A DNA stretch of 64,000 nucleotides from Salipaludibacillus keqinensis (GTDB lineage: Bacteria; Bacillota; Bacilli; Bacillales; Salisediminibacteriaceae), in contig NZ_PDOD01000003.1 of NCBI RefSeq assembly GCF_003226325.1, forward strand, positions 124,001 through 188,000. Reading direction: 5' to 3'. The notes under the pieces are model-generated. The model saw only the letters and a list, made by a program, of their open reading frames with translations, did no database searches and was not told the origin of the DNA. Positions 25,226-34,663 of the stretch are shown in pieces (position 1 is the first letter of the stretch; each line of letters starts with the position of its first letter). The position numbers and the translations under genes were made by a program.

Positions 25226-26386
25226 ATGAGTATTAATTTATCAAAAATAATTTCAATATTAATTTCACTTTATTTTATATTAGCACCATTTTATTTTTTT
25301 AGTAGTGGGCTACCTCAAATTGCAGATTATATTATTGCAGTAGTAATTATAGTTTATATCATATATTTTAATTTTGAAAAAGATATTAGGTTTTATCTGT
25401 CAATAATAATATTAACACTTATTACAGTAATTAATGCTATCTGGAGTATGATTCTTACGTCTCCTAACATGAATGTGAACACAATTTATTTTATATTCAA
25501 TATTGTTATTTTATTAATTATAATTAATCTAAATAGAATTGATACAGAAAACTTGTTAAAACATATAAAATTAGGAGTAATTATTAGTTTAGTTATTCAA
25601 TTTTTAATAGCTATTACTGGTGAATTTACAAGTGGTAGAACTGTTCTCTATTTCAATAACCCTAATCAACTAGGTTATTATAGTTTACTTCAATTGTGTT
25701 TTATTAACCTTCTTTATTTTATCAATAGAATTTCATTTAAATCCTTTTTAGTTTTTTCATTTATTTCAATTTATTTGGTTCTTATCTCTTTATCTAGTGC
25801 AGCAATCATTGCTGGAATAGTTCTGTTTACACTTGGTATGTTAAATTTCTTTATCTTGAAATTTAACACGAGACAAAAAAGTATAATATCAACCATTTTA
25901 ATATTATTAATTATGGTTCAATTACATGCTCATATTACTGAGACAGATTATTCAATTAATATAATAGAGGATGTACAAACTAGATTAGAATCTAAAACAT
26001 ACGATACAGAATCCAATTTTAGCGAAAGAAGATATAATAGAATTTTTGAGCACCCCGAATACTTGCTTACAGGAGCCGGTCAGGGAGGATTAGATAGGTT
26101 TCCAGAAGGTGGAGAAATTCATGCTAGTATACCAGCGTTCTTTTTTACTTATGGTATTATAGGACTCATACTTGTAGTTCTACTTTTTTATAATTTATTA
26201 GGCAAAATTACATTTTTAACAGTTTTGATTTTGTTTGCAGTTCATTTTTATGGTTTGACACATCAAGGTTTGAGACAACCGATGTTTTGGATACTAATAG
26301 CTTTGATATATGTTACAAATAAATACAAATTAAAGAAGGTTTTTGGTGGTAGTAGAGTATTAAATACTAATGGTAGTTATAGATAA
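25226..26386 (+). CDS. Putative polysaccharide polymerase (Wzy/O-antigen polymerase-like)
   Basis: 386 residues, very hydrophobic, with about ten or eleven membrane spans. A larger loop around residues 230-290 (ESNFSERRYNRIFEHPEYLLTG, split by short pauses) and the GAGQGGLDRFPEGGEIHAS segment followed by a long span fit the Wzy_C/O-antigen ligase fold, in which an Arg- and His-bearing external loop is catalytic. Wzy proteins are poorly conserved, so the call rests on topology, the loop motif and position between glycosyltransferases and the flippase. It would link repeat units outside the membrane. Confidence 0.8.
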   Translation: MSINLSKIISILISLYFILAPFYFFSSGLPQIADYIIAVVIIVYIIYFNFEKDIRFYLSIIILTLITVINAIWSMILTSPNMNVNTIYFIFNIVILLIIINLNRIDTENLLKHIKLGVIISLVIQFLIAITGEFTSGRTVLYFNNPNQLGYYSLLQLCFINLLYFINRISFKSFLVFSFISIYLVLISLSSAAIIAGIVLFTLGMLNFFILKFNTRQKSIISTILILLIMVQLHAHITETDYSINIIEDVQTRLESKTYDTESNFSERRYNRIFEHPEYLLTGAGQGGLDRFPEGGEIHASIPAFFFTYGIIGLILVVLLFYNLLGKITFLTVLILFAVHFYGLTHQGLRQPMFWILIALIYVTNKYKLKKVFGGSRVLNTNGSYR

Positions 26387-27255
26387 AGTAAAAGCATGAT
26401 TTTTAATGGTTCTGCTATCACATTCTTCCGCGATGTCTAATAAAACAGCTTTTAATTAGTTGATAAGACCTTTACTGTTTAGTGCTCTCTTTATCAATCA
26501 TTAAAAAATCCAACTAAGCAGGAGATAAAGTCTAAAAAACTATAAATTTTCTCTTATTTCCACTTAAATATTTTTTCCTATAACTTTCATTCGATCAGTC
26601 ATAATCATAATTATTCAAATGCTTGCTGTTTTAAAGTGGAAGTGAAGTATTGAGAAGTCTTCTCTACAGTTAACACCCGTAAGAGTGTGGACAACAAAGT
26701 GGCATTGTTCTAGGATTAAAAATTATTGGGAACTGTTATAGGTAATCTAGCAATTTCCTAGATAAGTAAACATCTACAATCATCAATTGGAGTTATTCAT
26801 TTCGACACGTTATCTTTTCAGTAGGTCCCTATACGTCAGTCCTAAAAAGACACCTAACATGGTTTTATTAAATTAATTGTAGTGTTTGGTTAGCTAACCT
26901 TTCATTTTGCCTCCAAGTTTGATCAAACTGTGGGGTATCACCCGCCACGCTGACTGAGAACAGTTTGGACTTGGAAACGTAGACTTAGGTTTGAACTATT
27001 CCAAAATTTGAACATGATAATCGCTGGTGTAGATAGGTCTTCATACTCCCCAAAATAGTATTAAATATACCAAGGGTCTTGAATATTCAGCGCTTTTTGA
27101 AACAGTTGAAATTCAGATTTAAAGCATCTCATTCTTATTCACACGACCATTTTAGGCTCTTCTTTTAACCTAGTAGGGTCAGCTTAAACTATATAACCAC
27201 CATTTTTAGTTAGTTAGCATATAAATAATAGAATAACAGAAAAGAAGAGATTAAA
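26387..27255. other. 870-base gap without an intact gene; contains a long inverted repeat
   Basis: No open frame of note on either strand. An inverted repeat joins CCAAGT...CAAACTGT (26912-26930) with ACAGTTTG.ACTTGG (26960-26974). A minus-strand patch near 26800-26860 reads TMLGVFLGLTYRDLLKR before a stop and may be gene debris. The gap breaks the otherwise tight operon between the polymerase and flippase genes and may mark a decayed gene or a past insertion. Confidence 0.5.
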
Positions 27256-28548
27256 ATGAAAAAAATATTGAATTTTCTAAAAAAGAAGTTCGTAAAAAAT
27301 GTGATAGTAGTTGCTTTTGGAACAGTGATTGCGCAATTAATTACTCTCTCATTATTGCCGCTTATTACTAGAATATACGGACCTGATGCATATGGTTTAA
27401 TGGGCGTTTTTATGTCTATTCTAGCTGTTGTAATACCTGTAGCAGCATTAACTTTACCAATTGGAATTGTACTACCGAAGAAATCGATAGAAGCTATAGA
27501 AATAATAAAGGCCTCTATAAAGATATCAATAATAATAAGTCTTGGTTCATTTATTATTTTGCTTTTATTCTATAAAGATATAGCAAATATATTACAAATA
27601 GAAAGTGTTGATATCTTACTTTTTTTGATACCTTTGATCATACTAGTATCTGGTGCAGACCAAATATTCCGACAATGGCTAATTAGAAACAAAGAATTTA
27701 TTACTATATCCAAAATTTCGGTTTACCAACCATTGATTATTTATGGGGGGATGGTTATTGCTGGTTTTTTAATGCCCTTAGCAAGTGTTTTAATATTATT
27801 TTTATCTGCAAAAAGTTTAGTTTCAGCGTTTCTAATGTATTTAGTTATGATAAAGAATAAAGATAAGTTATTCAATAAACTCAAAAATCAAAAGACTAAT
27901 TTTAAAGTAGTTATTATGAAATATCGAGATTTTCCTATGTTTCGAGCACCTCAAGAGTTAATTAATGCCACATCTCAAAATTTACCGGTATTAATACTCG
28001 CTACTTTCTTTGGTCCTGCTGCTGCTGGTTTTTTTTCGATTGGTAGAACAGCGTTAAGTATACCTTCTCAAATAATAGGGAAAGCAGTAGGTGATGTTTT
28101 TTACCCTAGAATTAGCGAAGCAGCAAATAATAATGAAAATTTAACAAAATTAATAAAAAAAGCAACTATGATACTATTTATTATTGGTTTAATTCCGTTT
28201 GGTACAGTAATGATTTTTGGTCCATGGTTATTCACTTTAGTTTTTGGTACTGAATGGACCGTTGCGGGTGAATATGCTAGATGGTTGTCAATATGGTTAT
28301 TATTTATGTTTGCTAATAAACCATGTGTAAAAGCACTACCCGTACTTTCTGCCCAAGGGTTTCATTTGAAATTTACTATTGCTTCATTATTAACAAGAAT
28401 AATTGCACTTTTTGCCGGTTTTTATTTTTACCAAAGCGATTTAGTTGCTATTGCATTATACGGAATAACTGGTGCAATATTAAATATTTTATTAATTTTT
28501 ATAACAATAAATTTCAGCAATAAATTTGATATGAAAAAGAAAGGGTAA
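27256..28548 (+). CDS. Polysaccharide flippase (Wzx, PST/MOP family)
   Basis: 430 residues with about twelve membrane spans. The N-terminus VVAFGTVIAQLITLSLLPLI is followed by TRIYGPDAYGLMGVFMS, the usual PST-family signature, and later FRAPQELINATSQNLPVL and GFFSIGRTALSIPSQIIG. It would flip undecaprenyl-linked repeat units to the outer face for the polymerase. The ribosome site is weak (AGAAGAGATTAAA). It starts after the 870-base gap, so it may have its own promoter or depend on read-through from the EAR-controlled transcript. Confidence 0.92.
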   Translation: MKKILNFLKKKFVKNVIVVAFGTVIAQLITLSLLPLITRIYGPDAYGLMGVFMSILAVVIPVAALTLPIGIVLPKKSIEAIEIIKASIKISIIISLGSFIILLLFYKDIANILQIESVDILLFLIPLIILVSGADQIFRQWLIRNKEFITISKISVYQPLIIYGGMVIAGFLMPLASVLILFLSAKSLVSAFLMYLVMIKNKDKLFNKLKNQKTNFKVVIMKYRDFPMFRAPQELINATSQNLPVLILATFFGPAAAGFFSIGRTALSIPSQIIGKAVGDVFYPRISEAANNNENLTKLIKKATMILFIIGLIPFGTVMIFGPWLFTLVFGTEWTVAGEYARWLSIWLLFMFANKPCVKALPVLSAQGFHLKFTIASLLTRIIALFAGFYFYQSDLVAIALYGITGAILNILLIFITINFSNKFDMKKKG

Positions 28549-28553
28549 TATAT

Positions 28554-29696
28554 ATGACAAGTATATTTGTATGTGGAGATATTGTTAATTATAAAAATGG
28601 TAATGGGTATATTTGTGAAGATTCCCTCTCAAAGAGAATAAGAACTACTGACTTTGCCATTTGTAATTTTGAAGCCCCCATTGAAGGGGATTGGAATCCA
28701 ATAAAAAAATCAGGACCTCATCATTATCAAAGGAAAGAAACGATTAGAGGATTAGGAGAACAAGGTTTTGATATGCTTTGTTTAGCTAACAATCATATTA
28801 TGGATTATGGAATTCCTGCACTAAGCGCAACTATTGATGAGGTAATAAATAATAAATTGGATTTTATTGGGGCTGGACTTAACTTTGAAAATGCTTATAA
28901 ACCGTTAATTAAAGAAATTAATGGTATAAAAGTTGGATTTATAAATGCGTGTGAAGCACATTTTGGAGTGAAAGACCTGAACTCGAGTTTAGATGAACCC
29001 GGTTATGCTTGGATTAACCATCCTGAAATAGACCGCACAACAATAACGTTAAAAAAAGAGTGTGATTTTGTCATATTATTATCACACGCAGGGTTAGAAC
29101 ATTACAGTATCCCGCAAAAAGAGTGGCGAATAAGATACCAGTATTTATGTGATATAGGGGTGGATGCAGTTATAGGGTCTCACCCACATGTACCACAAGG
29201 TTATGAAAAATATAAAAGTTCATTAATTTTTTATAGTCTGGGTAATTTTTATTTCGATTCAAAAAAATATACTGATAAAAAGGATCACTCCTACTCAGTT
29301 ATTTTGAAGTTAGATAGAGATAAGGGTATTGATTTTGAAATAGTATGTCACCACAAAGAAAATGATACTGTAGTCTTATCGGAAAAGAATGAAAAGATTA
29401 ATGTTGAAAAGTTAAATTATAAATTAGAAGAAGAATATGAGTCTCTTCACAACAGAATGTCATTAGAAATTTATCATCGTTTGATTAAAAGACAAATCAC
29501 TTTTTCATTATCACCCATTCCTTATGATGGAAAGTTTTTAACAAGCATTAAGCGGTTATTAAATTTTCTTAGAGGAAAAAGTACTAATAAAGATATTCTT
29601 TTATTGCATATGTTAAGAAATGAAGCGTATTATTATGCAACTAGACATGCACTTGATTTAATATATAAAAAAGATGGACGTGGTAATTATGAGTGA
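28554..29696 (+). CDS. CapA-like metallophosphatase-fold protein (PGA capsule family)
   Basis: 380 residues. The calcineurin-like CapA fold is shown by FVCGDIVN at the start, NFEAPIEG, CLANNHIMDYG (NHxxD), ILLSHAGLEHY and VIGSHPHVPQG, giving the metal-ligand pattern. CapA is known from poly-gamma-glutamate capsules, but homologues also occur in polysaccharide loci where their reaction is unclear. There is no signal peptide or membrane span, so unlike classical CapA it is probably cytoplasmic. It starts five bases after the flippase stop and overlaps the following gene by eight bases, so it very likely works together with the asparagine-synthetase-like protein. Confidence 0.88.
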   Translation: MTSIFVCGDIVNYKNGNGYICEDSLSKRIRTTDFAICNFEAPIEGDWNPIKKSGPHHYQRKETIRGLGEQGFDMLCLANNHIMDYGIPALSATIDEVINNKLDFIGAGLNFENAYKPLIKEINGIKVGFINACEAHFGVKDLNSSLDEPGYAWINHPEIDRTTITLKKECDFVILLSHAGLEHYSIPQKEWRIRYQYLCDIGVDAVIGSHPHVPQGYEKYKSSLIFYSLGNFYFDSKKYTDKKDHSYSVILKLDRDKGIDFEIVCHHKENDTVVLSEKNEKINVEKLNYKLEEEYESLHNRMSLEIYHRLIKRQITFSLSPIPYDGKFLTSIKRLLNFLRGKSTNKDILLLHMLRNEAYYYATRHALDLIYKKDGRGNYE

Positions 29697-31464
29697 TTTT
29701 ATTTACTCTAATCAAAGTCTGAATTTGCTTTCTATAGAGAATTCTTTTCGTTTTATATATCCTGACCCACTAGAAAATGTCTATAAGTTTAGTGGAGATT
29801 GGGGGAGTCTAATTCTTAATCAAAATCTTTATAATGGATTTTTACCATATGAAAATCAAAATTATCTTTCTGTTGTAATTGGTGGGCCTGTTTTATATTT
29901 TCAAGATAACACTTTTATTAATAATAAATTATCTAAAGAAGGTACACAGGCTATTTTTAATAGATGGCTAGAAAATAATATTCAATGGGATGAAGATCTT
30001 AGTGGGCCATTTGTAGTGCTCATTATAAATAAACGAACATCCGAAGTACTTTGTTTCACAGATTTAATGTCATTCATACCTGTATATAAATATGAAGACT
30101 CTTCGAGTATAAGTTTATCAACACATGTTGATTTGCTCGCAAAGACTCACAGGGTACAATCGAATGTTGATTTAGTTTCAGTCACTGACTTCATTTTACA
30201 AGGGACAGTGACTTTTCCTTATACAATTTATAAAAGTATTTATCAGATCAATCCTTCATCTATACATAGTATTAGAGAGAATGGTTCGATAATTTTTCAA
30301 TCCCAATATTATTGGACTCCTCAAGAAATAAACAGGTTTAATTCACTAGAGCAAGCCACAAAATACATAAAAGATGGTTTGAATAGCTATACCAATAAGA
30401 TAGTTAGTCATAGTGATAAAATTGCCCAATTTATAAGTGGGGGTGAGGATTCAAGGTTATTGGCTGCTTTACTTCAAGGAAACTCAAGAAATGCATATAT
30501 ATTTTTAGACCAAATGAACATTGAGGGGAAAAAAGCGAAGGAGATTGCGGAAATATATGGTGCGAATTTCATATTATCAACTCGTGATAAACTTCATTAT
30601 TTAAACATTCTAGCACCAGCAGTAGACTTGATCGGAGGTGGTGCTGAACATCATCATGCACACTCTTTTGGATTCCATAAAAGTTGTAAACTAAATCAAT
30701 ATGATGCTGTATTTGGGGGATTACTATCCGATGCCTTGTTGAAAGGTTCTCATATTAATAAAGTAAGAGGGACTGGTTCTTTCCCTTTTATCCCACAAAT
30801 AAAATTACCTGGGAACTCATCTATAGATAGAATTCACAATAATAGTTGGTTTAACGTAGAAATAATTCAAGATTTAAAAGAACGTCATGAAAATCATTTA
30901 AATTATGTAAAAACTTTTAGGGTGGAGTCGTCGTATGAATGGTTTGAAATTTGGCCAAGTTCAATGAATAAGAATATTGCTAACTTACATACAAACAGGC
31001 GTTTGTTTAAAAGTTATGAACCGTTTATGACAAAGGAAGTTGTAAAAACTAGTGCATCGATCTCACAAAAGTGGAAATTGAATAGAAGAGTATTCCATAA
31101 AGTAGCTAAACCTTATTTAAAGCGTTCAAAATGGAAAGTCCATAGTGATGGACGACTTCCTTATTTTTCATGGAAGGTTAACTTGATTGTATCATTTTTG
31201 GTTATTTTATACAGAAAATCAGCAAAGAGAATAGGTTTTATAAAAGGTAATCAAAAATCATGGGGACAATGGTCACTTGTTATGGAAATGGAAGATTGGA
31301 CGGATGAAATTAATAAGAATGCGACAGGTTTTGAAAATATATCAAAGATTTTTAACGAGAAAAACATGGATGAAGTTATGCATTCAAATGATTTTAGTAG
31401 AATTGAAAAAGTGAATCTCTTACAGATTATGTATCTGTTTAATGAGAATAAAAATAGTGATTAA
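29689..31464 (+). CDS. Asparagine-synthetase-like amidotransferase of the polysaccharide locus
   Basis: About 591 residues. The PP-loop ATP pyrophosphatase motif ISGGEDSRLLAALLQG (about residue 240) defines the synthetase domain. The N-terminal 200 residues resemble the glutaminase-like fold of AsnB (LSGPFVVLIIN; CFTDLMSFIPVY) but lack the Cys at position 2, so glutamine hydrolysis is not expected. Relatives such as WbpS amidate uronic acids in O-antigens; others make amide bonds with amines. Given the HexNAc-uronate genes upstream, amide formation on a uronate is a reasonable inference. I chose ATG 29689, overlapping the CapA-like stop; ATG 29674 is an alternative. Confidence 0.85.
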   Translation: MSDFIYSNQSLNLLSIENSFRFIYPDPLENVYKFSGDWGSLILNQNLYNGFLPYENQNYLSVVIGGPVLYFQDNTFINNKLSKEGTQAIFNRWLENNIQWDEDLSGPFVVLIINKRTSEVLCFTDLMSFIPVYKYEDSSSISLSTHVDLLAKTHRVQSNVDLVSVTDFILQGTVTFPYTIYKSIYQINPSSIHSIRENGSIIFQSQYYWTPQEINRFNSLEQATKYIKDGLNSYTNKIVSHSDKIAQFISGGEDSRLLAALLQGNSRNAYIFLDQMNIEGKKAKEIAEIYGANFILSTRDKLHYLNILAPAVDLIGGGAEHHHAHSFGFHKSCKLNQYDAVFGGLLSDALLKGSHINKVRGTGSFPFIPQIKLPGNSSIDRIHNNSWFNVEIIQDLKERHENHLNYVKTFRVESSYEWFEIWPSSMNKNIANLHTNRRLFKSYEPFMTKEVVKTSASISQKWKLNRRVFHKVAKPYLKRSKWKVHSDGRLPYFSWKVNLIVSFLVILYRKSAKRIGFIKGNQKSWGQWSLVMEMEDWTDEINKNATGFENISKIFNEKNMDEVMHSNDFSRIEKVNLLQIMYLFNENKNSD

Positions 31465-31537
31465 AGCGATGTAATCATAACAAGAATATGGATGATCTTA
31501 TTCTAAGTCTAAAGACATGATGCCTGTCACTTCCCGG

Positions 31538-31891
31538 ATAGTTATTGGTGTAGCCGGTTTCGCCGGGATGCGTTTATAAAACAGTTTACTAGAAGAAGGT
31601 TATATAGTTACCGAATATGAAAATGTGAATGATTACTATGATACACAATTAAAACGGGATCGTTTGGAAATCCTTCTTCCATTCGATTCTTTTACTTTTT
31701 ATGAAGGAGAAATAGACGTTGTCATTAATTTAGCAGCTCAAGTAGGAGTTCGTTATAGTCTTGAGAATCCTCATGCTTATATTGATTCCAACATTCTAGG
31801 CTTTATGATAGTATTTGAGGCATGCCGTCATTAGGTGAACCATTTTATTTATGCACCATCCCATTCTGTATACGGTGCAAACGTTAAGATG
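31538..31891 (+). pseudogene. UDP-glucuronate 4-epimerase, decayed
   Basis: One continuous frame keeps the family blocks NDYYDTQLKRDRLEIL, VVINLAAQVGVRYSLENP, HAYIDSNILGFM and HSVYGANVKM, but it has a TAA at 31577, a TAG at 31832, and an in-frame deletion that joins FTFYEGE directly to IDVVIN (about 20 residues lost). The nucleotide loop reads GVAGFAGM instead of GxAGFIG. Everything after the SxxSVYG region is gone, where it meets the comK-like remnant. The intact enzyme would have made UDP-galacturonate from the product of Ugd. Confidence 0.9.
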
Positions 31892-32255
31892 AATCGGATG
31901 ATACATTGTCGAGGCTGTCCTTTTACTTTTAGGATATCTTAAACATGGTGATAGCTGAGCCAATAGCAGTCGTAATGGGTGGGAGACATGATGGGAAAGG
32001 TGAAGAAGCCTTGTTAAGGATAATACCCGATGGGGACTTTATGTTTTATGCCTGTTCGATACATAGCGGCTTCTCGTCGGATATCATAACTGGAGCATCC
32101 AGTTTAACAGGATGCTTTCACAATGTCCAATGCTTTTAGTTTACATAGCGTTTGTTGTTCGTTTTAACGACTAACGTAAAAGAACCAGATCGATAGGATG
32201 GAACGGGGGCAACGGTATTTTCATCAATGTAGTGCGAGTGAACTTGCTCATTCAT
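31892..32255 (-). pseudogene. comK-like competence regulator, decayed
   Basis: A good ribosome site (TGGAGGTAAT) precedes ATG 32255 and 39 codons that end YVN-stop. In the next frame the ComK-specific pattern continues: LDIVKASC-stop-TGCSSYDIRREAAMYRTG, then IKHKVPIGYYP, FTFPIMSPTHYDCYWLS, HHV-stop-DILKVKGQPR. These align in order with ComK of alkaliphilic Bacillus (KVPIPINPYEHIYAFPTHSPTNFECIW type). There are at least four stops and one frameshift, and the C-terminal third is missing at the junction with the epimerase remnant. ComK is the competence master regulator; this copy cannot be functional. Confidence 0.82.
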
Positions 32256-32309
32256 GAACAATTACCTCCAGTAGTTGATTTCATCGTAAAGATTAGGAAA
32301 GAATAGGTG

Positions 32310-32515
32310 GTTATTGATCACGATTTCGTCTCTTATACTTAAAGTGAGGGGATCTGGGGAGCTTCTGTTATCTATCGTTTTTGTTTATAATCTCAGCAGG
32401 GTCTGTATCAACCAGTTGTTGTTGAGGCATCCCTGCATGTATTCTTCGTATTTTAATATGTTATCCAAAATGCAATTCAATTATGGCTTCATACTCAATG
32501 GAGCACCTCCTTTTT
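32310..32515 (-). pseudogene. Small decayed gene behind a strong ribosome site, unrecognised
   Basis: AAAAAAGGAGGTG (complement of 32504-32516) is an excellent ribosome site. After it one frame reads IEYEAIIELHFG-stop-HIKIRRIHAGMPQQQL and VDTDPAEIINKNDR-stop-QKLP, with two stops where Trp codons would be plausible. The composition is protein-like and ends KYKRRNRDQ. I do not recognise the family. It is probably a ~65-residue gene recently lost. Confidence 0.4.
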
Positions 32516-32780
32516 TAAACTCAGTATGAATCTGAGGTAGGAGATCAAGAATAAACGATAGTATATATAAATGGAAATAATGTAGGTTCTTAATATATTT
32601 ATAATCGTTTGACGATCTCATTTCTGTTCATTTAGATCTCTTGATCTAAATGAAAGGAAGGGGGCTGGATCAACTCCCTATCGAAAGACTTTCCTTTAAT
32701 CATTTTTAGAACGCATTCTGGATGGAGGTTCATCTTACTAGGCTGCATTGTGCTGGGTTAGAACCGAAGGTTCATTGATT

Positions 32781-33233
32781 CTATAAGTCTATCTGTTCAT
32801 CTGATGTGGCAGTAGTTAGAAACGAGAGGTCAACTTTATAGTTATCTAATTGCTCTCCTAACTCGTGCAAGTCCTTTTGAATGTTGATGAGATGGACGCG
32901 GTACTGTGTGGTGCGATCCCACTTGTGTTTTGGATTGCATCGCTCTTCTAGCCATCCTGCTTCTACGAGCCGTCTCATATATCTGCGTATCGATGTGGAA
33001 GCAAAATAAGTTAACGTTTCTTCTCCAAGCTCCTGAGCTGTTTTGAAAAACCAGCCGTGTTTCGCTTCCCGCTTAGGATCTTCCACTCGCTTTTTTTCCT
33101 CGGCTATAAACAGATCGAAGTCTCTCACATGTTGAGACCAATAGATCATCTGATTCAAGATCAGCGCTGCCTTGTAATTTCCAGTCAGCTTCACCAATTC
33201 CTCTTTAATCACCACTCGTTTTAATACACTCAT
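32781..33233 (-). CDS. Winged-helix / replication-initiator-like protein, unknown
   Basis: 150 residues. The region YKAALILNQMIYWSQHVRDF, followed by GWFFKTAQELGEETL and TSIRRYMRRLVEAGWLEE, is the layout of a winged helix seen in phage- and plasmid-type replisome-organiser and DnaD-like proteins. The C-terminal third (YRVHLINIQKDLHELGEQL) could be a dimerising helix. I chose ATG 33233 because AGGGAG lies ten bases before it; the in-frame ATG at 33263 abuts its GAGGA. No phage or plasmid partner gene is nearby; it may be a relic of a mobile element. Confidence 0.6.
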   Translation of the reverse strand: MSVLKRVVIKEELVKLTGNYKAALILNQMIYWSQHVRDFDLFIAEEKKRVEDPKREAKHGWFFKTAQELGEETLTYFASTSIRRYMRRLVEAGWLEERCNPKHKWDRTTQYRVHLINIQKDLHELGEQLDNYKVDLSFLTTATSDEQIDL

Positions 33234-33336
33234 TCTTTCCACTCTCCCTTTTCTATTTTTCATTCCTCAACAAATAAGTACACCCAAACCACAAATAAAG
33301 GGGGAGACCGAGGGAAACTTTTTTTCGGTCGACTTA

Positions 33337-33358
33337 CCAGAGGGACGGTTCTTCTGGT
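33337..33358 (+). repeat. REP-like element, copy 3
   Basis: CCAGAGGGACGGTTCTTCTGGT, here with self-complementary ends ACCAGA/TCTGGT. A related hairpin GACCGA/TCGGTC stands just before it (33306-33330). It is followed at 33405-33470 by a tandem AGAG-TACT motif shared with the flank of copy 8. Confidence 0.75.
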
Positions 33359-34000
33359 CCTGAAGAATTTTTTATAAAATTTAGAGATGCGGAGGGCTGT
33401 GATCTATATATCTCTGTTAGTAATCTCTGAAGTACTCTCTGGTATTGCTTGTTCATAACCAAACGCTCCAAGAGAATAAAATGTTGATTGGAAAATGATG
33501 CGAGGTGTTTCAAAATGGCTAGTGGATGTTCCATGGTGGTCAATGCGGTTTCTGTGTATGGTGATTCGGGGGCGAGGAAACACCTCGCCTGATGAAGGGA
33601 GCAGGTATTTGTATGAGGTTATGACTGATTGCAGGCAATCACAAAGTACGAACAGGTCTCTTGTCGAGATGATTGAGCTTTGAAAGATCATAGATAAGTT
33701 GTGATGAGAGACACTGTTCGAGGCTCCTTGTACGACAGGCGGGAGGATCATACGATGTGAGAGAATCCCAGGTCCCCATCTTTTCAGGTGGGGACCTGGG
33801 GAAAATGCTTTGTAGTAGTGTAATTCTCTATTTTTCCAACGAAAAACATTGATCTAAACAGAGGGTTATGGTTGTTGGAAGGATGTAGCTTTGGTGGTTG
33901 TTTGAGTATAACGGAAAATAAATGTGCGAAATGTCCCCTCCTTTTTGCCACTGTAGGTGTACTTATTAGGTGAAAGCAGAAAATGAGGGAGGGTTACATT
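33359..34000. other. Gene-free region with repeat debris
   Basis: The first 110 bases match the flank of the REP element at 59324. A GGCGAGG/CCTCGCC hairpin lies near 33573-33592. At 33767-33800 a 12-bp perfect stem (CCCAGGTCCCCA) has a loop TCTTTTCAGG that recurs at 52035-52064. Frames that cross this region lack ribosome sites and recognisable products. Confidence 0.5.
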
Positions 34001-34279
34001 ATGTTTGAATTTAATGGAAATATAGGAAATGAAAAAGACGGTACAGGGCCGATGCAGATGAAAGAAGTCGTGCAGCAGTTGATGTATTTAGCGAAAGAGA
34101 TTGGCGTGGTGGAAGAGTGGATGAAAGCGGAAAAGGTTGAGGGGAGCAAGATGAAGTTTCTAAGGGAGTATCGAGAGAACTGCAAACTGGCGGAAATGCA
34201 ATGGACGGAAATTGGGCGAGAATTAATGGCCGTTCTGTTGGCTAAGGGGTTGAGCTGGGGGGACGGTTCTTGCGGTTAG
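34001..34279 (+). CDS. Small helical protein, unknown; 3' end supplied by a REP element
   Basis: 92 residues, strongly helical and charged (MKEVVQQLMYLAKEIGVVEEWM; KFLREYRENCKLAEMQWTEI). The ribosome site GAGGGAGGG precedes ATG 34001 by eight bases. I do not recognise the family. The last codons (SWGDGSCG and the stop) are encoded by REP copy 4, so either the REP inserted into the gene and truncated it or the original end lay just there. It is alone between gene-free stretches. Confidence 0.5.
   Translation: MFEFNGNIGNEKDGTGPMQMKEVVQQLMYLAKEIGVVEEWMKAEKVEGSKMKFLREYRENCKLAEMQWTEIGRELMAVLLAKGLSWGDGSCG
34255..34276 (+). repeat. REP-like element, copy 4 (overlaps a gene end)
   Basis: CTGGGGGGACGGTTCTTGCGGT, followed by TAG. 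It overlaps the 3' end of the small gene before it and supplies the stop codon one base later. Confidence 0.7.
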
Positions 34280-34663
34280 TTAGTTCAGGTGGGGCAAAAT
34301 AAATAGACCAGGGGGGGTTCAAACGTTCTTATTAAATAAATATCTTCTCGCTAAAGAATTATAAATTTTAGTTAGCAAAATAGGGAGAACTCTCACTGTT
34401 TCAGTATTAAAGGGAATCGTACCGGTTCATTCGAAAAGGAATTGTGGTGTAAAGATTGTGTATGAGCGCAAATTTATCATTTTAACTTAGGGAAGTTTAA
34501 GATGGTCTGGTTTATTAGAAAGGCGAGAGAGAAAAAGAGATGCTAGATATAAAACTACATAGGACAAGTGATTTTATAGACTTTTCAAGCATATATAATC
34601 TTTTTGTGAAGTTTGAATCATTGTAATCGGGGAAAAGGTAGTTATATAATTTAATTCAGATTA

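Noticed and set aside
33404-33751. 115-codon minus-strand frame
   Set aside because: It begins in repeat debris and ends in the tandem AGAG-TACT motif; no ribosome site or recognisable domain.
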